This document shows positions 53,883-64,000 of a stretch of 64,000 nt of DNA, in pieces (position 1 is the stretch's first letter; each line of letters begins with the position of its first letter). The position numbers and the translations under genes are program-made. The notes under the pieces were generated by a model. That model was not told where the DNA came from and searched no databases. It saw nothing but the letters and a program-made list of their open reading frames with translations. The stretch is from Aquimarina spinulae. Its GTDB lineage: Bacteria; Bacteroidota; Bacteroidia; Flavobacteriales; Flavobacteriaceae. The stretch is taken from NCBI RefSeq assembly GCF_943373825.1, contig NZ_CALSBP010000003.1:744001-808000 (forward strand). Reading direction: 5' to 3'.

Positions 53883-56426
53883 TTATTGTTTTGTTTCATT
53901 ATCAATATTCGTGCCATCTGAAGTGTTATCAGCATCTGTTGTAGAAGAATCAACATCTTCTATATCTTCATCCTGATCTATATCATCTTCGTCGTGCATA
54001 ACTTTTGCTACTGCGGCAATAGAATCTTTACCTTTTAAATTAATAAGACGTACACCTTGTGTTGCTCGTCCCATCACACGTAAATCTTCTACAGAAAGTC
54101 GAATAGCAATTCCTGATTTATTTATAATCATAAGATCATCTAAATCGGTAACATTTTTAATTGCCACCAGAGATCCTGTTTTATCAGTAACAGAAATGGT
54201 TTTAACACCTTTTCCTCCTCTATTCGTTATTCTATAATCTTCTAATTTCGAGCGCTTTCCATAACCATTTTCTGAAACTACTAAGATATTACTTTCCATT
54301 TCATTAACGGCTACCATACCAATCACTTCATCTTTATCATCGGCAAGTCTGATTCCTCTTACTCCCGAGGCTCCACGTCCCATTGGTCTGGTTTTCTCTT
54401 CTTCGAATCGAATTGCTTTACCCGATTTTACAGCCAACATTACCTGGCTTTTACCATCGGTTAATTTAGCTTCGAGAAGTTCATCATTATCCTTTATAGT
54501 AATAGCGTTAATACCATTTGTTCTCGGTCTCGAATATTGCTCTAAAGATGTCTTTTTGACCTGACCTTTTTTCGTTGCCATAATGACATAGTGCGAATTA
54601 ATGTACTCTTCGTCTTTAAGATCCTGGGTACAGATAAAAGCTTTCACTTTATCATCACTATGTATATTAATTAGATTTTGAATAGCTCTTCCTTTAGAAG
54701 TTTTACTTCCTTCCGGAATTTCATATACTCTCATCCAGAAACATTTTCCTTTCTGAGTAAAGAACAGCATATATTGATGATTGGTTCCTACAAATAAATG
54801 TTCAAGAAAATCCTCATTACGTGTTGTACTTCCTTTTTGTCCTACTCCTCCTCTATTTTGTTTCTTATATTCATTAAGAGAAGTTCTTTTTATATATCCA
54901 GCATGTGAAATCGTAATTACTACTTTTTCATCCGGGATCATATCTTCTATACTAAGATCTCCTCCTGCATATTCTATTTGAGAACGACGCTCATCGCCAT
55001 ATTTTTCTTTTACTTCTGCTAGCTCGTCCTTAATGATTTGCATTCTACGCTCCTTCTTTTCCAAAATATCCTTAAGGTCTTCGATAGTCTTCATCAACTC
55101 ATCATACTCAGCACGTAATTTATCTTGCTCCAGACCTGTTAATTGACGCAGACGCATCTCTACGATTGCTTTTGCCTGTATTTCAGAAAGTTCAAAACGT
55201 TTTATCAATTTTTCGCGTGCCTCTTCTGTATTCGCAGAAGAACGAATTAAAGCAATTACTTCATCAATATTATCTGAAGCTATGATTAAACCTTCAAGAA
55301 TATGAGCTCTTTCTTCAGCTTTTCTCAATTCATATTTTGTACGACGAACAACAACTTCATGTCTGTGTTCTACAAAATAATGAATCATTTCTTTTACATT
55401 CAACAACTGTGGTCTTCCATTAACCAGTGCTATATTATTTACACTAAAAGAAGATTGTAAAGCTGTATACTTATATAAAAGATTTAGTACTATATTAGGT
55501 ATTGCATCTCGTTTAAGGACATATACAATACGCATACCATTTCTATCAGACTCATCACGTATTGTAGAAATTCCTTCGATTTTCTTATCATTAACAAGAT
55601 CAGCAGTCTTTTTAATCATATCTGCTTTATTCACCTGATAAGGGATCTCGGTAACGATTATGCTTTCTCTACCGTTTACTTCTTCAAAACTTGCTTTAGC
55701 TCGTATAACGACTCTTCCTCTACCCGTTTTAAAAGCTTCTCTAACACCATCATACCCATAAATTGTTCCTCCTGTAGGAAAATCCGGGGCTTTAATATGT
55801 TGTATTAATTCATCAATTTCGATATCATTATTCTCAATATAAGCAACTGTACCATCAACAACTTCACTTAAATTATGAGGAGGCATATTTGTTGCCATAC
55901 CAACTGCAATTCCTGAAGCTCCATTTATTAATAATCCTGGAACCCTTGTTGGCAGAACTGTTGGTTCTTGTAAAGTATCATCAAAATTAAATGTATGATC
56001 TACAGTGTCTTTTTCGATATCTGCCAGCATATCCTCTGATATCTTTCGCATTCTTGCTTCTGTATAACGCATAGCCGCAGGGCTATCTCCATCTACAGAA
56101 CCAAAGTTACCCTGGCCATCAACTAACATATATCTCAAACTCCATTCTTGCGCCATACGAACCATCGTATCATATACAGATGTATCACCATGAGGGTGAT
56201 ATTTACCAAGAACTTCACCTACAATTCTTGCAGATTTTTTGTGGGCACTACTCGCTTTAACACCCAATTCATACATACCGTATAAAACACGCCTATGTAC
56301 GGGCTTAAGACCATCCCTAACATCAGGAAGTGCACGAGATACAATAACAGACATTGAATAATCAATGTATGCAGATTTCATCTCATCTTCTATATTGATA
56401 GGTATAAGCTTTTCTCCATCAGCCAT
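53883..56426 (-). CDS. gyrA: DNA gyrase subunit A
   Basis: An 847-residue type IIA topoisomerase subunit. The catalytic Tyr121 is in [10 protein letters not shown]. The quinolone-determining region reads [17 protein letters not shown]: Thr82 is at the E. coli Ser83 position and Asp86 at Asp87; Thr here is usual for flavobacteria as I recall. The C-terminal beta-pinwheel (NRGGVGQKG and NRGGKGVKT motifs) and a long acidic tail are present. It is divergent from clpC. Confidence 0.97.
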   Translation of the reverse strand: MADGEKLIPINIEDEMKSAYIDYSMSVIVSRALPDVRDGLKPVHRRVLYGMYELGVKASSAHKKSARIVGEVLGKYHPHGDTSVYDTMVRMAQEWSLRYMLVDGQGNFGSVDGDSPAAMRYTEARMRKISEDMLADIEKDTVDHTFNFDDTLQEPTVLPTRVPGLLINGASGIAVGMATNMPPHNLSEVVDGTVAYIENNDIEIDELIQHIKAPDFPTGGTIYGYDGVREAFKTGRGRVVIRAKASFEEVNGRESIIVTEIPYQVNKADMIKKTADLVNDKKIEGISTIRDESDRNGMRIVYVLKRDAIPNIVLNLLYKYTALQSSFSVNNIALVNGRPQLLNVKEMIHYFVEHRHEVVVRRTKYELRKAEERAHILEGLIIASDNIDEVIALIRSSANTEEAREKLIKRFELSEIQAKAIVEMRLRQLTGLEQDKLRAEYDELMKTIEDLKDILEKKERRMQIIKDELAEVKEKYGDERRSQIEYAGGDLSIEDMIPDEKVVITISHAGYIKRTSLNEYKKQNRGGVGQKGSTTRNEDFLEHLFVGTNHQYMLFFTQKGKCFWMRVYEIPEGSKTSKGRAIQNLINIHSDDKVKAFICTQDLKDEEYINSHYVIMATKKGQVKKTSLEQYSRPRTNGINAITIKDNDELLEAKLTDGKSQVMLAVKSGKAIRFEEEKTRPMGRGASGVRGIRLADDKDEVIGMVAVNEMESNILVVSENGYGKRSKLEDYRITNRGGKGVKTISVTDKTGSLVAIKNVTDLDDLMIINKSGIAIRLSVEDLRVMGRATQGVRLINLKGKDSIAAVAKVMHDEDDIDQDEDIEDVDSSTTDADNTSDGTNIDNETKQ

Positions 56427-56782
56427 AAAAAATTATTTTATTCTAAAATTGATTAATTAAACGCGCTAATTTAAGTAAATTAAGACGGTTTTAACAGCCA
56501 ATTACCCTGTAATATACGGAATTTATTAACAATAGTATGGGCAGATGTCGTTAATAAGTCTGTGATCTTAGGTTTTGATTATTAATGCATTTTTTGTCTA
56601 TTTACCAATACAAGCAAAAAAAACCATAATAGACACTGTCTCAGAGCTGGTGTGTGTATTTTTAAAGCTTGAAATTGCATGACAAAATATCCCAATGTCA
56701 AAATATCTAATTAAAAGGAATAGTTTTTGTCAATTTAATTCTAAAAATTACTATTTTAGTTATAAAGAAAGAGAATAATTTT
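56427..56782. other. Gene-free region between gyrA and clpC
   Basis: 356 bases between divergent housekeeping genes. No reading frame is supported. It must hold both promoters. A CTGTCTCAGA string near 56637 also occurs near 24053, but no element is resolved. Confidence 0.5.
56726..56759 (+). promoter_or_regulatory. Possible Bacteroidota-type promoter of clpC
   Basis: TTTG (56726-56729) and TATTTTAG (56752-56759) resemble the TTTG / TAnnTTTG boxes of Bacteroidota promoters with 22 bases between them; the second box has one mismatch. The start codon follows 23 bases later. Confidence 0.35.
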
Positions 56783-59341
56783 ATGGATGATAATTTTTCG
56801 CCCAGAGTAAAGGATGTGATTGCGTACAGTAAAGAAGAAGCTCTTAGATTAGGGCATGACTTTATTGGCACAGAACACCTTATGTTAGGGTTACTACGTG
56901 ACGGAAGTGGTAAAGCTATTAATATTCTAGATGCGCTAGATATCGATTTAACAAATTTAAGAAGGAAGGTTGAAATCCTAAGTCCCGCAAATCCAAATAT
57001 AGCTGTCGCCTCGAACGAGAAAAAAAATTTACATTTAACTAGACAAGCAGAAAGAGCATTAAAAACTACTTTTTTGGAAGCTAAGCTATTTCAAAGTTCT
57101 TCTATTAACACTGCTCATCTTCTGTTATGTATCCTAAGAAATGAAAATGACCCAACTACAAAACTTTTAAATCGTTTAAAAGTAGATTATGATAATGTTA
57201 AAGACCAATTTAAGTTTATGATTGCTAACGAAGAAGAATATATAGATAACCCAAAAGCAGAATCTTTCTCTGAAGATGATGATGATTTAACAGGTGATTC
57301 ATCTAAGGAAAATCCTTTTAACTCTCCTTCTGGAGGAAGTAAAGCAGGCAAAAAATCTAAAACTCCTGTTTTAGACAACTTTGGCCGTGATTTAACTGCA
57401 ATGGCAGAAGAAGGAAAACTCGACCCCGTAGTGGGACGATCCAAAGAGATAGAGCGTGTATCCCAAATATTAAGTAGACGTAAAAAGAACAACCCACTAC
57501 TCATAGGAGAACCTGGAGTTGGTAAATCTGCTATTGCAGAAGGGCTTGCTCTAAGAATAGTAAAACGTAAAGTTTCTAGAATTTTATTTGACAAAAGAGT
57601 CGTTACTCTTGATTTGGCAAGCTTAGTTGCAGGAACCAAATATCGTGGACAATTCGAAGAGCGAATGAAAGCAGTAATGAACGAATTAGAAAAAAACGAT
57701 GATATCATTCTTTTTATAGATGAGATTCATACTATTGTCGGTGCAGGTGGTGCTACAGGAAGTTTAGACGCTTCTAACATGTTTAAACCAGCCTTGGCAA
57801 GAGGTGAAATCCAATGTATTGGTGCCACAACCTTAGATGAATATCGCCAATACATAGAAAAAGATGGTGCCTTAGAGAGACGTTTTCAAAAAGTAATTGT
57901 AGAACCTACAAATATTGAAGAAACTATAGAAATCCTTAACAACATCAAGGAAAAATATGAAGAACATCACAATGTTAGTTATACACCAGATGCTATTGAA
58001 GCTTGTGTAAAATTAACCAATAGATATATGACAGATCGCTTTTTACCAGACAAAGCTATTGATGCGTTGGATGAAGCGGGTTCTAGAGTACATATTACCA
58101 ATATTGATGTTCCTAAAAAAGTACTCGATCTTGAGAAAAAACTTGAAGAAGTAAGAGAACTTAAAAATAGTGTAGTCAAAAAACAAAAATACGAAGAAGC
58201 CGCAAAGCTTAGAGATGACGAAAAGAATCTCGAGAAAGAGCTTGGTGTTGCACAAGAACAATGGGAAAAAGAATCCAAGCTACATAAAGAAACCGTTGAT
58301 GAAGAAAACGTAGCAGATGTGGTTTCTATGATGACCGGTATACCTGTTAATCGTATAGCGCAAACTGAAAGTAATAAACTAGCCGAATTACCCAACCTAA
58401 TTATGGGTAAAGTTATAGGTCAGGATGAAGCCGTTACCAAAGTCGTAAAAGCAATACAACGTAATCGTGCCGGACTTAAAGATCCTAATAAACCCATTGG
58501 ATCGTTTATATTTCTAGGACAAACTGGAGTTGGTAAAACACAATTAGCCAAAGTTTTGGCCAGAGAACTCTTTGATAGTGAAGACACACTTATTCGTATC
58601 GATATGAGTGAGTATATGGAGAAATTTGCAGTTTCCAGACTTATTGGAGCACCTCCTGGATATGTTGGTTATGAAGAAGGAGGCCAACTTACCGAGAAAG
58701 TAAGAAGAAAGCCATATGCAGTTATTCTATTAGATGAAATCGAAAAAGCGCATCCCGATGTCTTTAATATGATGCTTCAAGTATTAGATGATGGATATCT
58801 TACCGATAGCCTTGGACGTAAAATTGATTTTAGAAATGCCATAATCATTATGACCTCTAATATTGGAGCTCGTAAACTGAAAGATTTTGGACAAGGAGTT
58901 GGCTTTGGAACTTCTGCCAAAAAGACCCAGGCAGAAGATTATGCTAAAGGAGTAATAGAAAATGCATTAAAAAAAGCATTTGCTCCTGAGTTTCTAAACC
59001 GAGTAGATGATGTTGTTGTATTTAATGCATTAGAACGAGAGGATATCCATAAAATTATCGATATTGAACTTGATAAACTATACGGACGAATTAAAGATCT
59101 TGGATACGACCTTTCCTTAAGTGAAAAAGCTAAGGATTATATTACCGAAAAAGGTTTTGATAGACAGTATGGCGCAAGACCTTTAAAAAGAGCTATTCAA
59201 AAATATATAGAAGATGCTTTAGCAGAAGAGATTATAAACTCTCAACTTGAAGAAGGTGATAGTATATTTATGGATATGGATGATGATTCTGGCGAATTAA
59301 CAATTACTATTAAAAAAGCTGAAGAATCAACCGAATCTTAA
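56783..59341 (+). CDS. clpC: ATP-dependent Clp protease ATP-binding subunit ClpC
   Basis: An 852-residue AAA+ unfoldase that works with ClpP. Domains in order: Clp N repeat (residues 1-145), AAA1 with Walker [10 protein letters not shown] near 242, a middle region with a UVR-like coiled segment ([19 protein letters not shown]), and AAA2 with GQTGVGKTQ near 580 and DEIEKAH. The UVR-like segment favours ClpC over ClpB or ClpA. It is expected to handle stress-damaged and regulatory substrates. Confidence 0.95.
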   Translation: MDDNFSPRVKDVIAYSKEEALRLGHDFIGTEHLMLGLLRDGSGKAINILDALDIDLTNLRRKVEILSPANPNIAVASNEKKNLHLTRQAERALKTTFLEAKLFQSSSINTAHLLLCILRNENDPTTKLLNRLKVDYDNVKDQFKFMIANEEEYIDNPKAESFSEDDDDLTGDSSKENPFNSPSGGSKAGKKSKTPVLDNFGRDLTAMAEEGKLDPVVGRSKEIERVSQILSRRKKNNPLLIGEPGVGKSAIAEGLALRIVKRKVSRILFDKRVVTLDLASLVAGTKYRGQFEERMKAVMNELEKNDDIILFIDEIHTIVGAGGATGSLDASNMFKPALARGEIQCIGATTLDEYRQYIEKDGALERRFQKVIVEPTNIEETIEILNNIKEKYEEHHNVSYTPDAIEACVKLTNRYMTDRFLPDKAIDALDEAGSRVHITNIDVPKKVLDLEKKLEEVRELKNSVVKKQKYEEAAKLRDDEKNLEKELGVAQEQWEKESKLHKETVDEENVADVVSMMTGIPVNRIAQTESNKLAELPNLIMGKVIGQDEAVTKVVKAIQRNRAGLKDPNKPIGSFIFLGQTGVGKTQLAKVLARELFDSEDTLIRIDMSEYMEKFAVSRLIGAPPGYVGYEEGGQLTEKVRRKPYAVILLDEIEKAHPDVFNMMLQVLDDGYLTDSLGRKIDFRNAIIIMTSNIGARKLKDFGQGVGFGTSAKKTQAEDYAKGVIENALKKAFAPEFLNRVDDVVVFNALEREDIHKIIDIELDKLYGRIKDLGYDLSLSEKAKDYITEKGFDRQYGARPLKRAIQKYIEDALAEEIINSQLEEGDSIFMDMDDDSGELTITIKKAEESTES

Positions 59342-59367
59342 CTTAATTTTTATAAAACAACAAATAC

Positions 59368-59404
59368 AAAAGAGACTGTTATCTATACGTAACAGTCTCT
59401 TTTA
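59368..59404 (+). terminator. Terminator of clpC
   Basis: AAAAGAGACTGTTA and TAACAGTCTCTTTT form a 14-bp stem with a short loop, followed by TTAA. Confidence 0.85.
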
Positions 59405-59611
59405 ATATAGATCAAAAACCTGTAACAGTCTTAAACCCAATCATGCAAGAATTATAAAAAAAACAATAATAAGATAACCTTAGAACTTTCCTAATCCCTT
59501 TCTAATTTATGTTTTTTTCATACCTTATACCGATAATAAAATAAGAAAGAGAGCCCTATTTCTATCCTATTCCATATCTAAAACACGTACTAAAATGCTA
59601 ACAAATAATAG

Positions 59612-60001
59612 ATGATCACTTCATATAATTTCTATTTCTGTCATATAGAGATATATGAAGATTATGTAAAGGCTATAATGAAAGAAGGAATTACAGTCTT
59701 ACCAGAACATAACGATGTTTTGCTACTGATTACAGAAAAACATTTCAAAAACAAACCTTTTGTTTATATCACACATCGCATTAACTCTTATGCCGTAAAT
59801 CCAACGGTATATCTAGAAACTGCCAAAATTTCAAATGTGATTGGTTTTGCGGTAGTATCTGCCGATCATAGACAAAAAATACAAACAAAGCTTGAAAAAG
59901 CCTTCTTTAACAAAGAGCTTAAACAGTTTGACACTATGGAGTTAGCTCTAAAATGGAAAGATAATATGATCAAAAAATATAGGAATCAAAAAATAGTATA
60001 A
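59612..60001 (+). CDS. SpoIIAA/STAS-like small protein
   Basis: A 129-residue soluble alpha/beta protein. The start (YNFYFCHIEIYEDYVKAIM), the following VLLLITEKHFKNKPFVYITH and the helix after ISNVIGFAVVS fit SpoIIAA- or STAS-like proteins common in Flavobacteriia. The partner and function are unknown. It is a single gene between clpC and rny, convergent with rny. Confidence 0.7.
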   Translation: MITSYNFYFCHIEIYEDYVKAIMKEGITVLPEHNDVLLLITEKHFKNKPFVYITHRINSYAVNPTVYLETAKISNVIGFAVVSADHRQKIQTKLEKAFFNKELKQFDTMELALKWKDNMIKKYRNQKIV

Positions 60002-60008
60002 AAGCTAT

Positions 60009-60041
60009 AAAGCGATACTTGTAATAATACAGTATCGCTTT
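60009..60041. terminator. Terminator between convergent genes
   Basis: AAAGCGATACT (60009-60019) pairs exactly with AGTATCGCTTT (60031-60041) with an 11-base loop. The T tract is short. Confidence 0.7.
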
Positions 60042-60066
60042 ATTATGTTATTAAGTTCTATAAATA

Positions 60067-61635
60067 TTATTTAGCAATATTTACTGCTCTTGTCTCTCGT
60101 ATTACAGTCACTTTAACCTGACCAGGATATGTCATATCTGTCTGTACTTTTTGAGAAATCTCGAAAGAAAGGCTAGCTGCTTTTTCGTCATTCACTTTTT
60201 CACTTTCAACAATCACACGAAGCTCTCTACCTGCCTGAATCGCATAAGCTTTTTTCACTCCATCAAATCCAAAAGCGATTCCTTCTAAATCTTTCAGCCT
60301 TTGTATATAAGAATCCAATACCTGACGTCTAGCACCGGGTCTGGCACCACTAATTGCATCACACACCTGAACGATAGGAGAAATTAACGATGTCATCTCT
60401 ACTTCATCATGATGCGCCCCTATAGCATTACAGACTTCTTGTTTTTCACCATATTTTTCTGCCCATTGCATTCCAAGGATAGCATGCGGCACTTCCGTTT
60501 CTGTATCCGGAACCTTACCAATGTCATGTAGTAAACCTGCTCTTTTTGCTAGTTTAGGATTTAACCCTAATTCTGAAGCCATTACGCCGCATAACTTAGC
60601 AACTTCTCTCGAGTGTTGTAGAAGATTCTGACCATAAGAAGATCTATATTTCATTCTACCTATAGTCTTAATTAGTTCTGGATGCAATCCATGTATCCCG
60701 AGATCAATTACGGTACGCTTACCAACTTCAATAATCTCTTCGTCAATTTGTTTCCTTGTTTTTCTTACTACTTCTTCTATTCGTGCAGGGTGAATCCTTC
60801 CATCGGTCACTAATTTATGAAGTGACAATCGAGCCACTTCTCTTCTTACAGAATCAAAACAAGATAAAATTATTGCTTCAGGAGTATCATCCACTATAAT
60901 CTCAACCCCTGTAGCGGCCTCAATAGCTCTAATATTTCTACCTTCACGACCAATAATCCTACCTTTTACATCATCACTTTCAATATTAAAAACCGAAACA
61001 CAGTTCTCAATTGCTTCTTCTGTGCCTATTCTTTGAATAGTATTAATAATTACCTTCTTAGCCTCCTGTTGTGCGGTTAGCTTGGCTTCTTCAATAGTAT
61101 CTTGAATAAGTGCCATAGCATCGGTCTTTGCCTGTCCTTTTAAAGACTCTACAAGTTGTTCTTTTGCTTCTTCTGCAGATAATCCCGATATAACTTCAAG
61201 TTGTTGTACCTGACTTTTATGAAGTTTTTTAAGTTCGCTTTGTTTCTTTTCTAAATAGTCCTTGCGTTGCTCTCCTTCTTTAATTTTTTCCTCGAGCTCT
61301 ATATTTAGTTTTTTGTTTTTAGATAATTCATTAGAAACTTGAGATTCCTTATCTCTTGTTCGTTTTTCTGCTTCGGCCATTTTTTTATCTCGCGACAATA
61401 TTACCTTTTCATGTTCTGATTTTAATTCAATAAATTTTTCTTTGGCCTGAAGTATCTTGTCTTTTTTAATTGTCTCTCCCTCATTTTTAGCATCTCTTAA
61501 AATGCTTTCGGAAGTTTTTTTAGCATTTCTAATAATCTCTGAAGCTTTATTACGTTCCAGAACTTTGGCAATGATAAATCCTATCATTAGTCCTGCTACC
61601 CCAGCAACTATTAAAAATATAATATTATTATCCAT
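60067..61635 (-). CDS. rny: Ribonuclease Y
   Basis: A 522-residue membrane-anchored endoribonuclease that starts mRNA decay. The N-terminal helix ([22 protein letters not shown]) anchors it. A long coiled coil follows to about residue 200, then the KH domain ([19 protein letters not shown]) and the HD domain ([11 protein letters not shown], then [12 protein letters not shown]). Length and order are normal for RNase Y. It lies downstream of the 6S-like RNA and zapA. Confidence 0.97.
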   Translation of the reverse strand: MDNNIIFLIVAGVAGLMIGFIIAKVLERNKASEIIRNAKKTSESILRDAKNEGETIKKDKILQAKEKFIELKSEHEKVILSRDKKMAEAEKRTRDKESQVSNELSKNKKLNIELEEKIKEGEQRKDYLEKKQSELKKLHKSQVQQLEVISGLSAEEAKEQLVESLKGQAKTDAMALIQDTIEEAKLTAQQEAKKVIINTIQRIGTEEAIENCVSVFNIESDDVKGRIIGREGRNIRAIEAATGVEIIVDDTPEAIILSCFDSVRREVARLSLHKLVTDGRIHPARIEEVVRKTRKQIDEEIIEVGKRTVIDLGIHGLHPELIKTIGRMKYRSSYGQNLLQHSREVAKLCGVMASELGLNPKLAKRAGLLHDIGKVPDTETEVPHAILGMQWAEKYGEKQEVCNAIGAHHDEVEMTSLISPIVQVCDAISGARPGARRQVLDSYIQRLKDLEGIAFGFDGVKKAYAIQAGRELRVIVESEKVNDEKAASLSFEISQKVQTDMTYPGQVKVTVIRETRAVNIAK

Positions 61636-61656
61636 AATTTGTGTTAGTATTTATAT

Positions 61657-61821
61657 AAAAAAAGCCTGCACTAGCAAAGGTTTTGTATAAACTCTGTAAA
61701 AACAGGTTTAGGGCTAACAAATTGCTCAAGAATCCGCTCAAGGCGGCGCGCTTTTACAACTTAAACTCACCCTTTTTAATTAATTCTTGTTGAGTTTATC
61801 AAAATAACAACTAGTGCAGGC
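61657..61821 (-). ncRNA. ssrS: 6S RNA-like structured RNA (ssrS candidate)
   Basis: Read on the minus strand, an RNA of about 160 bases starts GCCTGCACTAG (61821-61811) and closes with CTAGTGCAGGC (61674-61664), an exact 11-bp closing stem, followed by seven T as a terminator. TAAACTC near the 5' side can pair with either of two GAGTTTA copies further on, which would frame a central bubble. The length, closed long-hairpin shape and position directly after zapA are as for 6S RNA, which binds and restrains RNA polymerase. Identity is inferred from shape and gene order; the inner sequence was not compared with a model. Confidence 0.7.
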
Positions 61822-61847
61822 AGTAACCTTATTTATTTTAAAGAACG

Positions 61848-62138
61848 TTATGATAAATGTTCATGTAGCAAATTATTTAATTCATTTAATCTATTAGCCA
61901 CATTAACCGTGTCATCATCTTTATCTATAGTTTTTTGTTCTACTTGTGCAGCAAACTGTAAAGCACACATTGCCAATACATCTTGCTTATCTCTAACTGC
62001 ATAACTTTGCTCAAATTGCTTTATCATGGCTTCTATCTTTTTTGCTGCTTTCCGTAAACCTTCTTCCTGATCCGGATTAATGGTTAACGGGTATACACGA
62101 TCTGCAATAGATAATTTAATTTTAAGCTTATCTGCCAT
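61848..62138 (-). CDS. zapA: Cell division protein ZapA
   Basis: A 96-residue protein that bundles FtsZ filaments at midcell. It has the N-terminal strand region KLKIKLSIADRVYPLTI, then EGLRKAAKKIEAMIKQFEQ and a helical coiled tail (ALQFAAQVEQKTIDKDDD). It follows the coiled-coil gene by 7 bases and precedes the 6S-like RNA. Confidence 0.93.
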   Translation of the reverse strand: MADKLKIKLSIADRVYPLTINPDQEEGLRKAAKKIEAMIKQFEQSYAVRDKQDVLAMCALQFAAQVEQKTIDKDDDTVNVANRLNELNNLLHEHLS

Positions 62139-62145
62139 ATTTTAC

Positions 62146-62436
62146 TTATTCAGAAAGTTGTGCGATGCACATATCAATCTCTCTTATTAAAGCGTTTATT
62201 TTGAGCTTGGTTTCCCTTTTATATTCGTCACTGCCTAATATTGCGTTTGCATTTTTGAGTGCACTGAATTTTTCTTCCCACTGCTTTAATTGATCTATTT
62301 GAAGTTCTGAATTAGACTCCAAATCCGATATTTTCTCTTTTAAACTTAAATTTTGTTGCTTAATTAATTCATATTTATGAAGCAACTTACTTATTCTATT
62401 TTCAAGAGAATCAATAATTTCAATTAAATCACTCAT
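62146..62436 (-). CDS. Small coiled-coil protein upstream of zapA
   Basis: A 96-residue protein that is almost entirely coiled coil (IIDSLENRISKLLHKYELI, LSLKEKISDLESNSELQID). It lies 7 bases before zapA on the same strand, a conserved pairing in Flavobacteriia as I recall, so a cell-division role similar to ZapB is possible. That role is inferred from position and shape. Confidence 0.75.
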   Translation of the reverse strand: MSDLIEIIDSLENRISKLLHKYELIKQQNLSLKEKISDLESNSELQIDQLKQWEEKFSALKNANAILGSDEYKRETKLKINALIREIDMCIAQLSE

Positions 62437-62525
62437 TGTAAATTTTACACAATACTTCGTTACACAAAGTTAACATACCAATTGAAAAAACCCAATAGTT
62501 TTACAACTAATTTTAAACCCTTTCT

Positions 62526-63647
62526 TTATTGTGGTTTAATCCTCGATATTTCTTCTACTTTAACCAAAGACGATGCGATTATCTGGTGCATATCATAATA
62601 ACGATATTCTGCCAGCCTTCCTCCAAAAATCACACCTTCTAATTGTTGTGATTCTTCTTTATACTTTTTAAAAATTTCTTGATTTCTACCGTTATTAATA
62701 GGATAATATGCCTCTTTGCTTCTATCCCAATTTTCGGGATATTCTTTTGTTATAATTGTTTTATCCTGCTTTCCAAATTCAAAATGTTTATGCTCGATAA
62801 TTCTGGTAAATGCATAACTTTCATCATTATAGTTTACTACTGCATTACCCTGGTAATTTTCAATATTATGAAGCTCATGTTCAAATCGTAATGATCTGTA
62901 TTCTAAATGTCCATGCTTGTATTCAAAAAACTCATCTATCTTGCCAGTATATACAATCTTATCGGCTAGAGATTCAAGCTCTTTTCTATCTTCAAAAAAA
63001 TCCACTCCTGTTTTGGTATCAATACCGTCTAGTAAACCATTAATAATTACATTGTAACCCCCGACAGGAATTCCTTGATAAATGTCATTAAAATAATTGT
63101 TGTTATATGTATATCTAACCGGAAGTCTTTTAATGATAAACGCAGGGAGTTCTGTAGCTTTTTTACCCCATTGTTTTTCTGTATAGGCTTTAATAAAAGT
63201 TTCATAAATATCTTTCCCGACCAAAGATAAAGCTTGTTCTTCAAGATTTTGTGGAGACTTTACTCCATATTGCGCTACTTGCTCATCAATAATCTTTTTT
63301 GCTTCCTGCGGTGTCTTGGTTCCCCACAGTTGATAAAAAGTATTCATATTAAAAGGCAGGTTATACAGTTTACCTTTTGACAATGATAGTGGAGAATTTA
63401 TATAATTATTAAAAGTTGCAAATTGATTTACATAATCCCAGATTTTTTTATCATTAGTATGAAAAATGTGAGCTCCATATTTATGTATATTAATTCCTTC
63501 CTTTTCCTCGCAATATACATTTCCACCTAAATGATCTCGTTTATCTATCACAAGACATTTTTTACCTCGATTAGTCATTTCGTGAGCAAAAACACTTCCA
63601 AACAATCCGGCTCCTACAATTAGATAATCATATCTCTTTTCTTTCAC
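62526..63647 (-). CDS. glf: UDP-galactopyranose mutase
   Basis: A 373-residue FAD enzyme converting UDP-galactopyranose to UDP-galactofuranose. The N-terminal FAD motif is LIVGAGLFGSVFAHEM, followed by KRDHLGGNVY and the family's KYGAHIFHTND. Later motifs include EKQWGKKATELP, IPVGGYN and the C-terminal FGGRLAEYRYYDMHQ. Its product feeds galactofuranose-containing glycans of the cell surface. The divergent gene that follows appears to be a galactofuranosyltransferase, which fits. Confidence 0.96.
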   Translation of the reverse strand: MKEKRYDYLIVGAGLFGSVFAHEMTNRGKKCLVIDKRDHLGGNVYCEEKEGINIHKYGAHIFHTNDKKIWDYVNQFATFNNYINSPLSLSKGKLYNLPFNMNTFYQLWGTKTPQEAKKIIDEQVAQYGVKSPQNLEEQALSLVGKDIYETFIKAYTEKQWGKKATELPAFIIKRLPVRYTYNNNYFNDIYQGIPVGGYNVIINGLLDGIDTKTGVDFFEDRKELESLADKIVYTGKIDEFFEYKHGHLEYRSLRFEHELHNIENYQGNAVVNYNDESYAFTRIIEHKHFEFGKQDKTIITKEYPENWDRSKEAYYPINNGRNQEIFKKYKEESQQLEGVIFGGRLAEYRYYDMHQIIASSLVKVEEISRIKPQ

Positions 63648-63825
63648 TAGTATATTTTTTTATTCGAAATAGTTTCTAAAAAATTCAGTTGTCAAAACTA
63701 CTATTTTTAAAAGGATTTTATAGGTAATAATTGCACATCAAAAAATCACAATTGATAATCTTCTTAAAATAGGGTATAAAAAATAAAATGTGTGTATCTT
63801 TCCCACGATAAATTTACATATTCAT

Positions 63826-64000
63826 ATGAAAGGATATTTCATTTCCAGAAATTACAAATCTCTTTTTAACGCAGCTGGTAAAGCAAAAACTGATTGTGAG
63901 TCTATTCTAACCGAAATGGGATTTAAAAACCTGGGATTCAAACAATCTTCAATCCCAAACTCTGCAATTGGTGCTCTAAAAAACTTTTTTGGCATTACCT
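63826..64000 (+). CDS. Start of a probable galactofuranosyltransferase (3' end outside window)
   Basis: An open frame of 58 codons running off the window, starting MKGYFISRNYKSLFNAAGKA. The following KTDCESILTEMGFKNLGF resembles the N-terminal part of beta-1,6-galactofuranosyltransferases such as WbbI, where an early lysine/alanine-rich helix precedes a strand. Its position divergent from glf supports the reading. With only the N-terminus visible the call is tentative. Confidence 0.5.
   Translation, partial: MKGYFISRNYKSLFNAAGKAKTDCESILTEMGFKNLGFKQSSIPNSAIGALKNFFGIT

Overview
The window is a low-GC chromosomal segment from a marine-type member of the Flavobacteriaceae (Bacteroidota), with an Aquimarina-like flavour. 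The evidence is internal. Two secreted proteins end in type IX secretion (T9SS) type A sorting domains. Several gene families look Bacteroidota-restricted, such as the DUF2911 protein and the small protein upstream of zapA. GyrA has the T-S quinolone-region variant, and signal peptides and lipoproteins of Bacteroidota type are common. I saw no phage, CRISPR array, complete insertion sequence, rRNA or tRNA.

Layout. 1-4.6 kb: the end of a PKD/T9SS adhesin-like protein, a periplasmic DsrE protein, an M20 amidohydrolase and a membrane-anchored FMN glutamate-synthase-like protein. 4.6-6.9 kb: a two-gene operon pairing a cytoplasmic HtrA-like protease (with zinc ribbon) and an unknown 385-residue protein. 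7.3-11.8 kb: a small membrane protein, two tandem patatins and an M1 aminopeptidase. 11.9-18.6 kb: recG followed by small enzymes and an exporter. 18.6-21.2 kb: a T9SS-secreted multidomain nuclease. 21.6-23.2 kb: five small genes for leader-bearing, six-cysteine cationic peptides in strict A-B-A-B-A order, one of them only 58 residues. 24.1-27.3 kb: a LytS/LytTR-type two-component pair and an S41 protease. 27.4-38.4 kb: regulators and accessory enzymes, including a three-domain AraC fusion, a GH72-like glucanosyltransferase (a typically fungal family), a GlcG-like protein beside an aquaporin remnant, a MarR gene with a palindrome at its start codon, and a serine beta-lactamase-like hydrolase. 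38.4-41.8 kb: pta-ackA, in which ackA is frameshifted in an A8 run. 42.0-46.3 kb: envelope proteins divergent from an AraC/GyrI-like regulator with two matching inverted repeats between them. 46.4-64.0 kb: housekeeping genes (DUF2911/TPR, TlpA-like thioredoxin, coiled-coil protein, pheT, TPR protein, gyrA, clpC, rny, a 6S-RNA-like ncRNA, zapA and its partner, glf and the start of a likely galactofuranosyltransferase).

The strongest candidate for an undescribed system is the alternating six-cysteine peptide array at 21.6-23.2 kb. Its genes have conserved upstream blocks of two kinds and mostly their own terminators. It arose by duplication of a two-gene unit and lies near a LytTR two-component system, but no transporter or maturation enzyme is present in the window. 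Second is the protease plus unknown-partner operon at 4.6-6.9 kb. Everything here comes from reading the sequence by eye; no database or folding program was run.
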